From contig NZ_QFWW01000001.1 in assembly GCF_003265345.1 (NCBI RefSeq), forward strand, positions 201,852 through 265,851: a stretch of DNA of 64,000 nucleotides, written 5' to 3'. The DNA comes from Lentzea terrae. Lineage in GTDB: Bacteria; Actinomycetota; Actinomycetes; Mycobacteriales; Pseudonocardiaceae. The notes under the pieces were generated by a model. The model was given only the letters and a program-made list of their open reading frames with translations. It was not told the origin of the DNA and did no database searches. Below are positions 29,034 to 37,300 of this stretch, in pieces (within the stretch, counting starts at the first letter, position 1; each line of letters starts with the position of its first letter). A program made the translations under genes and the position numbers.

Positions 29034-30641
29034 TTATCCGCCCGCCAGATCCCCCACCACGTGCAGCACGGTCGGCCGATCGGCGGTGAACGCCTTGCGC
29101 AACGCGGACGCGAACCTGTCCTCGTCGTCCACGGTCAGGCCATGGCAGTTGAGCCCCTTGGCAACGCGAGCGAAGTCGACGCCGGGCAGGTTCACGCCGT
29201 GAACGGGTTCGCTGCGGTCCACCATCTCCCGCCGGATCTCACCGTATCCACCGTTGTCACAGATGATCACCGGTAGAGCAAGGCGTTCCTGGGCCGCGGT
29301 GGCGAGTTCGGGAAGGGTGAACATCACACCGCCATCACCGTGCAGCGCAACGACTTGGCGGTCCGGCGCGCCCATCTTGGCGCCGATGGCCGCCGGCAGG
29401 CCGTAGCCGAGCGTGCCGAACCCGGTGGGGTACAGGAAGCTGGCCGGGCCCTCCAGCGGCAGGTTCGACAAAGTGCCGTAGTAGCAAGCCATTGCGCTGT
29501 CGGCGGCGACGATGGCGCCCGCTGTCAGGACTTCCTGCATGGCTTCGACCAGCGGGAGCCAGGTCGCGCCTTGGGAACGGGCGTGCTTGCGGAAGAGCTT
29601 TTGCCAGCGTGCGGCGCGCTTTGCCGCTTCCTGGCCGCCGTTGCCCTTGCCGAGACGTTGGTTCAGGGCTGTGACGGTGGCCTCGGCGTCGCCCACGAGG
29701 CGGTAGTCCGGGAGGGCGTTGGTGATCATCTGGGCCGGGTCGACGTCGATGCGGATCAGGTCGCCGGGGAACTTCAGCGGGCCGTTCCAGAGGTCGGTGG
29801 AGGCCAGTTCGGTGCCGATGGCCAGGACCACGTCGCACTCGGCCACGAACTCGGCCACTGCCTTGTGGTGCAGGCCCGCGCCGATGGAGAGCTGGTGGCG
29901 TTCGGAGAAGGTGCCCTTGCCGTTGGCGGTGGCGACCACCGGGGCGCCGAGGCGTTCAGCGAGGGCGGTGATCTGCTCGGCCGCGCCCTTCGCGCCGCCG
30001 CCGATGATCAGGCCTGGGCGCGCAGCGGAGTTGAGGCGGCCTGCTGCTGCGGCGATGGTGACGGCGTCGGCCGCCGGGTGGGCGACGAGGACCGGGGGCA
30101 CGTCGCTGACCTTGTCGGTGGCGTCGATGAGGTCGAGCGGGATTTCCAGGTGCGCCGGGCGGGGGCGGCCGGAGGTCATGTGCGCGAAGGCTTGTGCCAC
30201 GGCCAGTGGGATTTCGGCGACGCTGTGCACGCGGTTGGAGTAGCCGATGGCGGCTTCCAGGGCGGCGCTCTGGTCGCGCACCTCGTGCAGGGTGCCGTTG
30301 CCGCGGCCGGGGTGCTTCAAAGGCATGCCCGGCGAGATGAGCAGCACTGGCACGGAGTCGGAGTACGCCTGGGTCACCGCGGTCATGGCGTTGAGCACGG
30401 CCGGGCCACTCGTGGTGAGGCAGACGCCGACCTTGCCGGTGACGCGGGCGTAGCCGTCGGCGGCGAAACCGGCGCCCTGCTCGTGGCGGGGCGTGACGTG
30501 CTTGACGTCGTGCTCGGCCAGGTAGCGGTAGATGCCGAGGTTGTGGGTGCCTGGGATGCCGAACACCAGCTCGGTGCCGTGCGCGACGAGTGCGCGCACC
30601 AGCGCGTCACCCCCGCTGATGCGAGGAACGGTCATGCTCAT
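29034..30641 (-). CDS. ThDP-dependent 2-oxo-acid decarboxylase / acetolactate synthase-like enzyme
   Basis: 535 residues with the three ThDP-enzyme domains. The N-terminal catalytic Glu lies in TPRHEQGAGFAADGYAR, and the ThDP/Mg site is HGDGGVMFTLPEL followed by DNGGYGEI. It looks closest to the AruI-type group (5-guanidino-2-oxopentanoate decarboxylase) and to acetolactate synthase large subunits. No regulatory small subunit is adjacent, so biosynthetic acetolactate synthase is unlikely. The start overlaps the CoA-ligase stop (ATGA), making it the third gene of the operon that begins with acyl-CoA dehydrogenase. In that setting, decarboxylation of a 2-oxo acid from amino-acid breakdown is likely; the substrate is not certain. 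Confidence 0.87.
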   Translation of the reverse strand: MSMTVPRISGGDALVRALVAHGTELVFGIPGTHNLGIYRYLAEHDVKHVTPRHEQGAGFAADGYARVTGKVGVCLTTSGPAVLNAMTAVTQAYSDSVPVLLISPGMPLKHPGRGNGTLHEVRDQSAALEAAIGYSNRVHSVAEIPLAVAQAFAHMTSGRPRPAHLEIPLDLIDATDKVSDVPPVLVAHPAADAVTIAAAAGRLNSAARPGLIIGGGAKGAAEQITALAERLGAPVVATANGKGTFSERHQLSIGAGLHHKAVAEFVAECDVVLAIGTELASTDLWNGPLKFPGDLIRIDVDPAQMITNALPDYRLVGDAEATVTALNQRLGKGNGGQEAAKRAARWQKLFRKHARSQGATWLPLVEAMQEVLTAGAIVAADSAMACYYGTLSNLPLEGPASFLYPTGFGTLGYGLPAAIGAKMGAPDRQVVALHGDGGVMFTLPELATAAQERLALPVIICDNGGYGEIRREMVDRSEPVHGVNLPGVDFARVAKGLNCHGLTVDDEDRFASALRKAFTADRPTVLHVVGDLAGG

Positions 30642-32650
30642 GCCACGCAGAGTCCGCTCGATTTGTTCAACGTGTCCCCCGAAGGGATGATCAGCGCGTC
30701 GACGGCCAGCACGCCGTCTGGCCCCACGCGCACGGGGTTCAGCTCGATCTCGGCCAGGTCGGGTCTGGCCGCGAGCGTCGCGGAGACCTGGGCGATCACC
30801 TCGGCCAACGCTGCCACGTCGACGGGCGGCGCGCCACGCCGGCCGGACAGGAGCGGGGCAGAGATGAGGCGTGCCAGCATGTCCCGCGCTGTGGCGGGGG
30901 TCACGGGCGCGAGCTCGAGCGCGGTGTCCTTGAACAACTCTGCGTGGATGCCGCCCGCCCCGACGAGGATCACTGGGCCGAACGAGTGGTCCCGTTTCGC
31001 GCCGATGATCAGTTCGACGGTGTGCTCGCGCGTGTCCATCTCCTCGAGGACGTACGTGCCGGAGCCGAGCCTGGTCTCCATCTCCTCGAAGGCGGTGGCC
31101 GGGTCGGTGAGGTCGAGCCGGACGCCACCGTGCTCGGTCTTGTGGGCCAGCCAGTCGGCTTTGAGCGCGTACGGGCCGTGCAACGTGGTCGCCTTGACCT
31201 CGGCGGCGCTCGTGACGGCGTGCGCCTTGGGGAACCTGACGAAGCTGAGCAGCTCGCGGGCGGCGAGGTAGCCGGACCGGAACGGCAGGCTCGCGCAGGG
31301 GTCCCCTCCGAAGGGGTCCCCTGATTCAATTCTCCCAGCCACCCCTGACAATTCCGGGCCGCTCAACAGTCCGGCGGCCGATCGGGACAGCGCTCCGAGA
31401 CGGGCCGCGTGACCGAGCGCAGCCACGGAACGCTCGATCGTGTGCTGCACCGGCACGCCGCCGGCCCTGAGCTTGCGCACCGCCGCGGAGTCCGCGCACA
31501 TGCTGTGCACGGTGATCAGGACGCCGGTTTCCCTTGCCAGGGCACAGATCTGCGCGGCGACCTCGACCTCTTCCGAGGCCAACGACGGCGTGTCCGCTCC
31601 GTAGCTGCCGAAGTAGCCGGACAACACGACGGTGTCGACCTCACCTCCGCGCGCGAGAGCGTCGATCCGGCGGGCGTAGTTCCGGAGGTCCTGCTCTCCC
31701 GCGCCGGCCAGGTCGATCGGCCGGACAGGCACCGACAGCCCGGCCTGCACCGCCAGGTCCGCCGCGATCGCACCCTGCCCACCGGAATCCGAGATGATCC
31801 CGACCCTGCGCCCGCCCGGCACTCCCGAAGACAACACCGCCGCCACGTCCACCAGCGCGGCCGGCGTCGTCACCCGCACCGCACCGGCCCGTCTGCACGC
31901 CGCGTCCACAACGTCCAAAGAGGACGTGAGCGCGCCGGTGTGCGAAAGAGCGGCTTCCTGCGCGGCTCTCGACGAGCCAACCGTCAGCAGCACCACCGGT
32001 TTCCCGGCCGCGCGCAGCTCCGACATCGCCGTGACGATCCCCGGCCCGAAGCTCTCCAGATAGAGCCCCACGACCGTGGTCAGTTCGTGCGAACCCAGCT
32101 CCAGCAACGCTTCCGTCGCCGTCACGTCGGCCTGGTTGCCGACCGACACGAACCGCGACACCCCGAGTCCGGACTCGGCCGCGAGCCCCGCGATCTCCAG
32201 GCCGACCTGCCCGCTCTGCGACACCACGCCCAGCGAACCGGGCTGGAACTCGCCCCAGGCCAGGTGCAACGACGTCGCCGCGTCGAACACGCCCAGGCAG
32301 TTCGGCCCGAGCAGGCGCGCCCCGGCCTCCCGGATCCGCCCGATCACGCGATCGTCGATGCCCGCGGTGATGCCGACGAACCCGCGCACGCCAACTGCCA
32401 AAGCCTCGTCCACCACTGCGGGCACGTGCGCGGCAGGCACCGCCAGTACGACAAGCTCAGGCGCCTCGGACAGTTCCGACAGCGACCGCACGGTGGGCTG
32501 CGAGAGAACCGAGCCGCCGCCGTGGTTCACGAGGTGCACGGCCCGGCGGTCGCGCCCGGTCAACGCACCGCGCGCCAGCCAGTGGCCCCACTTGGCTGGG
32601 TCGTCGCTGGCACCGACGACCGCGACGGACGAGGGATCGGAGAAGATCAT
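30638..32650 (-). CDS. ADP-forming acetate/acyl-CoA ligase family protein (fused subunits)
   Basis: 670 residues from the ATG at 32650 (MIFSDPSSVAVVGASDD), which overlaps the acyl-CoA dehydrogenase stop. Order: CoA-binding Rossmann domain (GASDDPAKWG at the start, LLGPNCLGVF), ligase domains with the phosphohistidine in AALSHTGALTSS, and a C-terminal ATP-grasp (ALKADWLAHKTEHGGVRL, VLEEMDTREHTVELIIG, LVGAGGIHAELF). This is the fused alpha-beta arrangement of NDP-forming acyl-CoA synthetases. It would activate a carboxylic acid for the downstream dehydrogenase or release it with ATP gain. The short stretch at 31297-31322 that joins the halves carries two identical palindromes. Confidence 0.9.
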   Translation of the reverse strand: MIFSDPSSVAVVGASDDPAKWGHWLARGALTGRDRRAVHLVNHGGGSVLSQPTVRSLSELSEAPELVVLAVPAAHVPAVVDEALAVGVRGFVGITAGIDDRVIGRIREAGARLLGPNCLGVFDAATSLHLAWGEFQPGSLGVVSQSGQVGLEIAGLAAESGLGVSRFVSVGNQADVTATEALLELGSHELTTVVGLYLESFGPGIVTAMSELRAAGKPVVLLTVGSSRAAQEAALSHTGALTSSLDVVDAACRRAGAVRVTTPAALVDVAAVLSSGVPGGRRVGIISDSGGQGAIAADLAVQAGLSVPVRPIDLAGAGEQDLRNYARRIDALARGGEVDTVVLSGYFGSYGADTPSLASEEVEVAAQICALARETGVLITVHSMCADSAAVRKLRAGGVPVQHTIERSVAALGHAARLGALSRSAAGLLSGPELSGVAGRIESGDPFGGDPCASLPFRSGYLAARELLSFVRFPKAHAVTSAAEVKATTLHGPYALKADWLAHKTEHGGVRLDLTDPATAFEEMETRLGSGTYVLEEMDTREHTVELIIGAKRDHSFGPVILVGAGGIHAELFKDTALELAPVTPATARDMLARLISAPLLSGRRGAPPVDVAALAEVIAQVSATLAARPDLAEIELNPVRVGPDGVLAVDALIIPSGDTLNKSSGLCVA
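31297..31322. repeat. Two identical 11-bp palindromes inside the CoA-ligase linker
   Basis: AGGGGTCCCCT occurs at 31297-31307 and again at 31312-31322, four bases apart. Each copy is its own reverse complement apart from the centre base. The segment encodes the interdomain part SGDPFGGDPCAS, where the family varies in length, so it may be a small in-frame insertion or slippage product. It has no sign of mobility. Confidence 0.5.
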
Positions 32651-33813
32651 CTCGCACCGAGGCCGCGGGAGATGATGAGGCGCTGGATGTCCGAGGTGCC
32701 TTCCTCGATCTCCTCGAGCTTGGCGTCGCGCATCCAACGCTCGACGGGATATTCGCGCGAGTAGCCGTAGCCGCCCAAGGTCTGCACGGCGGCGTGCGTG
32801 CACCACATCGCGTTCTCCGAACCGACGAGCTTCGCCATCGCCGACTCCTGCGCCACGGCGTACCCCTCGTCGTACAACGTCGCCGCGCGCACGGTCAGCA
32901 GGTGCGCGGTGTCGACGCGCGTGGCCATGTCCGCGAGCCGGAACGCCACCGCCTGGTGCTGGACGATCGGCACGCCGAACTGCACGCGTTCCCGCGCGTA
33001 GTCGGTCGCGAAGTCCAGCGCCGCTCGCGCCAGCCCCGTGGTGGCCGCGCCGATGAGGATGCGCGAGGCGTCGAACGTGCGCATCAGGCCCGCGAACCCC
33101 TGGCCTTCCTCGCCAAGACGATTCTCGACCGGCACGCGCACGTCGTCGAGGAACACCTCGGCGTTGACGATCGCGCGCTGGCCCATCTTCTGGAACGGCG
33201 GCCCGACCTTGAGGCCGTCGGTGTCGCGCGGCACCACGAACGCCGTGACACCCTTGGCGCGCTTCGCCGGGTCGACGGTCGCGAAGATGACGAAGTACTC
33301 GGCGTAGGGCGCGTTGGAGATCCAGGTCTTCTGTCCGTTGAGGACGTATTCGTCGCCATCTCGTTTGGCCGACGTCTGGATGCTCGCCGCGTCCGACCCG
33401 CTGCCGGGCTCGGTGACGGCAACGGCGGTGAGCGGCGGTTTCTGAGTCCCGAGTGGACTGAGGAAGCGCTCTTGCTGCTCAGGCGTGCCGAGGTGCTCGA
33501 TCGGAGCGCTGAAGAAGCCGTTGGACGTGACCAGGTTGCCGATGCCGATGTCGCCGTGGCACAGCTCCTGCTGCACGAGCACCTGGGTGAGCAGGTCGGT
33601 GACGCCACCGCCGCCGAACTTCTCGGGGATCATGAAGCTCGTCAGCCCGAGCCGCGCCGCCTTCTCCCACACGTCGAGCGGCGACTCGGTGTCGGCCTCG
33701 TCGACGGCGCGCCCCCGCGGACGGATCTCCTTGGCGGCGAACTCGCGAGCCAGCTCGACGAACTGCTCCTGTTCGGCCGTGAGCCGCAGGCCGTCCCGGA
33801 CGGTCCGCCCCAT
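32647..33813 (-). CDS. Acyl-CoA dehydrogenase
   Basis: 388 residues with the family signatures AVTEPGSGSD (FAD binding), KTWISNAPYAEYF, and QTLGGYGYSREYPVERWMRD leading to the catalytic-region LEEIEEGTSDIQ. It would introduce a 2,3 double bond into an acyl-CoA using FAD and electron-transfer flavoprotein. It is the first gene of a coupled operon (dehydrogenase, CoA ligase, ThDP enzyme), each joined by a four-base overlap. Operator B lies 12-33 bases before its start. The chain-length or branched-chain preference is not readable; the context favours an amino-acid-derived short acyl group. Confidence 0.92.
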   Translation of the reverse strand: MGRTVRDGLRLTAEQEQFVELAREFAAKEIRPRGRAVDEADTESPLDVWEKAARLGLTSFMIPEKFGGGGVTDLLTQVLVQQELCHGDIGIGNLVTSNGFFSAPIEHLGTPEQQERFLSPLGTQKPPLTAVAVTEPGSGSDAASIQTSAKRDGDEYVLNGQKTWISNAPYAEYFVIFATVDPAKRAKGVTAFVVPRDTDGLKVGPPFQKMGQRAIVNAEVFLDDVRVPVENRLGEEGQGFAGLMRTFDASRILIGAATTGLARAALDFATDYARERVQFGVPIVQHQAVAFRLADMATRVDTAHLLTVRAATLYDEGYAVAQESAMAKLVGSENAMWCTHAAVQTLGGYGYSREYPVERWMRDAKLEEIEEGTSDIQRLIISRGLGAR

Positions 33814-33824
33814 CTCGCACTCCT

Positions 33825-33846
33825 AAATTGACTGACGAATCAGTTA
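33825..33846. promoter_or_regulatory. Palindromic operator B (acyl-CoA dehydrogenase operon)
   Basis: The core TTGACTGACGAATCAGTTA matches operator A at 20534-20555 in 19 of 22 positions, aligned base for base. It lies just upstream of the acyl-CoA dehydrogenase ATG at 33813, in the 110-base divergent gap with the GyrI-like gene, where a repressor would block the dehydrogenase promoter. The left arm is less perfect than in site A. One dimeric regulator probably binds both sites. Confidence 0.65.
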
Positions 33847-33923
33847 TTCACGATCCATCGGGCAGCCTAGTTGTGTCAAGACGCATCGGAAGTGCGCGAA
33901 CGGGTGACTGTTAGCGTCCAGGG

Positions 33924-34391
33924 GTGGAGATCGTTGATGGTCCGCGAATCGTGTCCAAGCCAGAGATCCACTATGTCGGCATCCGGGTGACGACCCCGTT
34001 CGGCGGCATGCTCGCCGTGCGCAACTCGTTGCTGGACGAGCTCGCCGCCGCAGGCCCCGGCCTCCTCTTCCACCGGCTGCACGTGATCGACATGAACGGG
34101 CCGATGGACATGGAGGTCGGCCTGGTCGACGGCCCGCCCACCGAGCAGGCGCGCCCCGGTGTGCTGCCGGCCGGGCGGTACGCGAGCCTCACGTACGTCA
34201 ACCACGCGCGCCAGGCGAACAAGCTGCTGCTGGAGTGGGCGCGCGACCACGGGCACGCGCTGGACCGGTGGGACGGGTCGGCAGGTGACCACTTCGCGTG
34301 CCGGTACGAGGCGTTTCTGACCGATCCGCGGGTGGAGCGGATGAAGACGAAGTGGCAGGTGGAGTTGAACATCCGGCTGGCGGACGCATGA
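33924..34391 (+). CDS. GyrI-like / effector-binding domain protein
   Basis: 155 residues from a GTG at 33924. The whole protein is one GyrI-like (SOUL/effector-binding) domain: VGIRVTTPFGGMLAVRNSL, then LPAGRYASLTYVNHARQ and a C-terminal KWQVELNIRLA. It has no DNA-binding part, so it may bind a small hydrophobic molecule or act on another protein. A four-base overlap couples it to the next gene. Divergent from the acyl-CoA dehydrogenase operon and next to operator B; whether operator B controls it is unknown. Confidence 0.8.
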   Translation: MEIVDGPRIVSKPEIHYVGIRVTTPFGGMLAVRNSLLDELAAAGPGLLFHRLHVIDMNGPMDMEVGLVDGPPTEQARPGVLPAGRYASLTYVNHARQANKLLLEWARDHGHALDRWDGSAGDHFACRYEAFLTDPRVERMKTKWQVELNIRLADA

Positions 34392-35095
34392 CGGACTGGC
34401 TCACCCGGTATCGGAACGGGCAGCGCGACCAGGTGTGGCACGAGCTGGGCCTGCTCGGCGGTGAGTCCGGCCGGATCGACGAGGCACGAGCCGTCTGCGA
34501 CGAGATGGCGCAGCGCGCGCGGCAGAACGTCGAGGCCATCGTGGAGCGGCTGACCGAGGACGGATTCCGGTTCCACGACAACAACGACGCGCAGACCCCG
34601 GCAACGCCCCACACGCCGCCCACCGACGACGCGGCCGCGCACGTCGCGTGGCTGGAACAGCACATCGGCTCCGTACCTCTGACGCTGTCGTCCTGGGTGC
34701 GGATCGTCGGCGATGTGTGGCTCGTCGGCACGCACCCGGAGTGGCCCACCTCGGCCGGCGCCGATCCGTTGGTGATCGAGGTCGAGGGGTCCCGCTACCC
34801 CGGCTCGTCGATGCGGAAGTTCGTCGAAGAGGAGTGGAACGAACGGGACGACTCCGAGCCGTTCGTGCTCGTGGTGGCGCCGGACCAACTCCACAAGGAC
34901 AACGTCAGCGGCGGCTCGCCGTACGGAATCGTCCTGCCCGACGGCGGCGCGGACGGCCTGTTCTGGCAGGAGGGCGTCACCACGCCGTTCGTCTCCTACC
35001 TGAACTGGGCCTTTCAGAACGGCGGTTTCCCAGGGCCCGACGATGACGGACAGCGGATCAGGGACCGCCTGGCCCAGGACCTGCTGCCACTCTAA
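34388..35095 (+). CDS. Uncharacterised protein (235 aa)
   Basis: Starts at the ATG overlapping the GyrI-like stop (ATGA). The first 75 residues look helical, with VWHELGLLGG and VCDEMAQRARQNVEAIVERL, then AQTPATPHTPP. The rest is a mixed domain with VPLTLSSWVRIVGDVWLVG and PLVIEVEGSRYP near its start and LFWQEGVTTPFVSYLNWAF near its end. It resembles SUKH/SMI1-like conserved hypothetical proteins of actinomycetes in general look, but I cannot assign it. It is soluble, with no signal peptide. Its stop overlaps the convergent LuxR gene by four bases. Confidence 0.7.
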   Translation: MTDWLTRYRNGQRDQVWHELGLLGGESGRIDEARAVCDEMAQRARQNVEAIVERLTEDGFRFHDNNDAQTPATPHTPPTDDAAAHVAWLEQHIGSVPLTLSSWVRIVGDVWLVGTHPEWPTSAGADPLVIEVEGSRYPGSSMRKFVEEEWNERDDSEPFVLVVAPDQLHKDNVSGGSPYGIVLPDGGADGLFWQEGVTTPFVSYLNWAFQNGGFPGPDDDGQRIRDRLAQDLLPL

Positions 35096-36180
35096 AAGGT
35101 GCCCCGCACGAACAACCCGGGCGTCTCGGCGGCCGGCTTCTCCCACCGAGTCGCGTAGTGGTCGAGGAAGATCTGCCCGACCAGCTCACCCCGCGTCCGC
35201 ACCCCGGTCTTGTCGAAAATGGACTTGAGGTGGTCCTGCACGGTGTACGGCGACATGCACAGCGCCTTGGAGATCTCCTTGGTAGGACGACCCTGGATGC
35301 ACTGCATCGCCACCAGCGCTTCGCGATCGGTCAACCCGTACGCCAGCGCCACCACGGGCGCCACGTCCTGCGGTGTGGCGGGATGGATGATCACCGCAGT
35401 GCGACCGTCAGAGCCAAGACGCGTGCCGTACAACAGCAACCAGGTTCCTGAGCGCGTGCGGACGCGGGCGCGCGCGGCCAGTTCGAGCGGATCCGTGCCG
35501 GGCGGAATGACGCGAGCACGAGCGGCGACGGACTGCACGATCTTCGACGAGCTCGGCACGTCGGGTGCGGGGTCCTCGACGAGCTCGCCGATCCAGCGTT
35601 CCGCGGCCGCAGAGGTCGACTCGGCGTTGCCGTCCGCGTCGAACACCACGACGCCCGGCCCCCAGTCGACCCGAGGACCCGACAGCGAGGCGGCGATGGT
35701 GCGCCGCAGACCGGTGGCGATCGAGGACGACAACGCCGCCAGCGCCGCCACCTCGGCCTCGGTGAACCACGGCTGGTCCGCGTGGCGCAGGAAGGCCGCC
35801 GCTCCCCAGTAGATGCCGTCCGCCACGAGCGAGACGCGCAGCTCGTCGCCGAAGCCGTGCCCTTGCTGCGAGCGGTGCCTGGCCGAACGGGTGAGGTCGC
35901 CGTGGGTGTCGATGCTGATCGCCCCGGCGATGCGGCCGCTGTTGGCGAGGAACGACCACTTGTTGACGTCGTCGACCACGTACTCGTGGTGGGCCAGCCA
36001 CGATCCGGAGCAGCCGACGTCGCGGTTGACCGTGCCGGTGAACAGGATCGTGCCGGGGTCCACCGTGTGCCAGCAGTAGGCGTCGAACGGGATGAACGGC
36101 CGGACCGCCTCCGCGACGTCCGCCGTGAAGTCGACCCAGTTCAGCCGGCTCGCGTCGATGCGCGCGATCTCGGCACGCAT
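35092..36180 (-). CDS. LuxR-family transcriptional regulator with GAF-like sensor
   Basis: 362 residues from the ATG at 36180 (MRAEIARIDA). The C-terminal helix-turn-helix is LTDREALVAMQCIQGRPTKE followed by ISKALCMSPYTVQDHLKSIF, a standard LuxR/GerE domain. The N-terminal 230 residues (FDAYCWHTVDPGTILFTG, then FTEAEVAALAALSSSIATGL) resemble a GAF/PAS-type sensor seen in actinomycete LuxR regulators. It is divergent from the O-methyltransferase over a 133-base gap containing two palindromic boxes. Control of the methyltransferase and of itself is likely by position. The ligand is unknown. Confidence 0.9.
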   Translation of the reverse strand: MRAEIARIDASRLNWVDFTADVAEAVRPFIPFDAYCWHTVDPGTILFTGTVNRDVGCSGSWLAHHEYVVDDVNKWSFLANSGRIAGAISIDTHGDLTRSARHRSQQGHGFGDELRVSLVADGIYWGAAAFLRHADQPWFTEAEVAALAALSSSIATGLRRTIAASLSGPRVDWGPGVVVFDADGNAESTSAAAERWIGELVEDPAPDVPSSSKIVQSVAARARVIPPGTDPLELAARARVRTRSGTWLLLYGTRLGSDGRTAVIIHPATPQDVAPVVALAYGLTDREALVAMQCIQGRPTKEISKALCMSPYTVQDHLKSIFDKTGVRTRGELVGQIFLDHYATRWEKPAAETPGLFVRGTF

Positions 36181-36229
36181 TCGAGACGCCACGCGTCGGA
36201 GACTACGCCGCACACGCCACCGCGACACC

Positions 36230-36275
36230 CCCAGAAATCTGGCCCTCACCTGCGGCGATCACCCAGCGTTCTGGG
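36230..36275. promoter_or_regulatory. Two palindromic boxes in the luxR / O-methyltransferase divergent promoter
   Basis: CCCAGAAATCTGG (36230-36242) and CCCAGCGTTCTGGG (36262-36275) are each near-palindromes of the form CCAG(A)-N-(T)CTGG, with centres about 32 bases (three helical turns) apart. Such spacing suits a dimeric regulator binding the same face of the DNA. They lie 38-83 bases before the methyltransferase ATG and 50-95 bases before the LuxR start. Assignment to the LuxR regulator is inference from position. Confidence 0.5.
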
Positions 36276-36313
36276 ATGGTGGACGCCACCGCAGGCGCCG
36301 CAGGCTCGACCCC

Positions 36314-37300
36314 ATGACGACTACCCCAGTGACCCCGGACCGCATCTTCCAGCTCGCCCAGGGGTTCATGGCCAGCAAACACCTCTTCGCCGCCAACGAG
36401 CTCGGCCTGTTCGAGGCCCTGGGCGAAGGACCGGCCGACCTGGCCGGTCTGGCCGCCCGCACGGGTCTGCCCCAGCGGACGGCCCGCATCAGCGCCGACG
36501 CCATGGTCGCGCTCGGGCTGCTCGAACGGCACGGTGACCGGTACGCGAACACACCGGTGGCCGCGACGTTCCTGGCGGGGGCCACACCCGCCGACTTCCG
36601 GCCGCTGCTGAAGTTCTGGGACAAGCTCAGCTACCCGACGTGGACCGACCTGGCCGGAGCGCTGGGCCGCGGCAAGCCGGCCCACGACATGTCGGAGATC
36701 GACGACGAGCTCGTGCCCCTCGTGTCCGCGGGCATCGAGGCCGCCACGGCCGGTGCCTCCCGCGCCCTCCCCCACGTCGCCGGGTTGCCTGCGGGCAGCC
36801 GGGTGCTCGACATCGGCGGGGGCACGGGATCGTGGTCCGTGGCCCTCGCGGACGCCGATCCCACGCTCACCGCGACCGTGTTCGAGCTGCCGGGGGTGGC
36901 CGCCCTCGCCGCGCAACGGCTCCGCTCCGAGCGGATCCGGGTGCACACCGGCGACCTGCTGACCGACGAACTCCCGCCAGGCCACAACGCTTTCCTGCTC
37001 GCCAACGTCGTCCACTACTTCACCCCGGAGACCAACAGGACGATCCTGCGCAAGATCCGGGCGGCCGCCGAGCCGGGGGCACGTCTGCTGCTCGCCGACT
37101 TCTGGACCGACCCGACGCACACCCAGCCGTTGCCCGCGGCGCTCATGGCCGGCGAGTTCGCGATCCACGTCAACGACGGTGACGTCTACAGCGTCGAGGA
37201 AGGCGCCGGGTGGCTCGGCGAGTGCGGCTGGACCTTCACCGGGCACCTGCCGCTGGCAGGCCCGATCAGCCTCGTGACGGCCGAGTCAGGACCGCAGTAA
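36314..37300 (+). CDS. SAM-dependent O-methyltransferase (COMT-like)
   Basis: 328 residues from the ATG at 36314. The N-terminal 90 residues form the dimerisation/winged-helix domain of small-molecule O-methyltransferases (FMASKHLFAANELGLFEAL). The SAM-binding loop is VLDIGGGTGSWSVALAD, and VVHYFTPETNRTILRKI and LLLADFW follow. Relatives act on phenolic or polyketide hydroxyls in secondary metabolism, but no other such genes are beside it, so the substrate is open. Probably controlled by the divergent LuxR regulator. The last 15 bases overlap the convergent GntR gene. Confidence 0.9.
   Translation: MTTTPVTPDRIFQLAQGFMASKHLFAANELGLFEALGEGPADLAGLAARTGLPQRTARISADAMVALGLLERHGDRYANTPVAATFLAGATPADFRPLLKFWDKLSYPTWTDLAGALGRGKPAHDMSEIDDELVPLVSAGIEAATAGASRALPHVAGLPAGSRVLDIGGGTGSWSVALADADPTLTATVFELPGVAALAAQRLRSERIRVHTGDLLTDELPPGHNAFLLANVVHYFTPETNRTILRKIRAAAEPGARLLLADFWTDPTHTQPLPAALMAGEFAIHVNDGDVYSVEEGAGWLGECGWTFTGHLPLAGPISLVTAESGPQ

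Noticed and set aside
29034..30641. Biosynthetic acetolactate synthase (IlvB)
   Set aside because: No small subunit or ilvC nearby; the operon partners are catabolic CoA enzymes.
30638..32806. A longer CoA-ligase start reaching back to 32806
   Set aside because: It would overlap the acyl-CoA dehydrogenase end by 160 bases; the ATG at 32650 with ATGA overlap begins exactly at the CoA-binding domain.
34388..35095. Toxin-immunity (SUKH) role for the uncharacterised protein
   Set aside because: No polymorphic toxin gene is beside it, and the similarity is only in general look.
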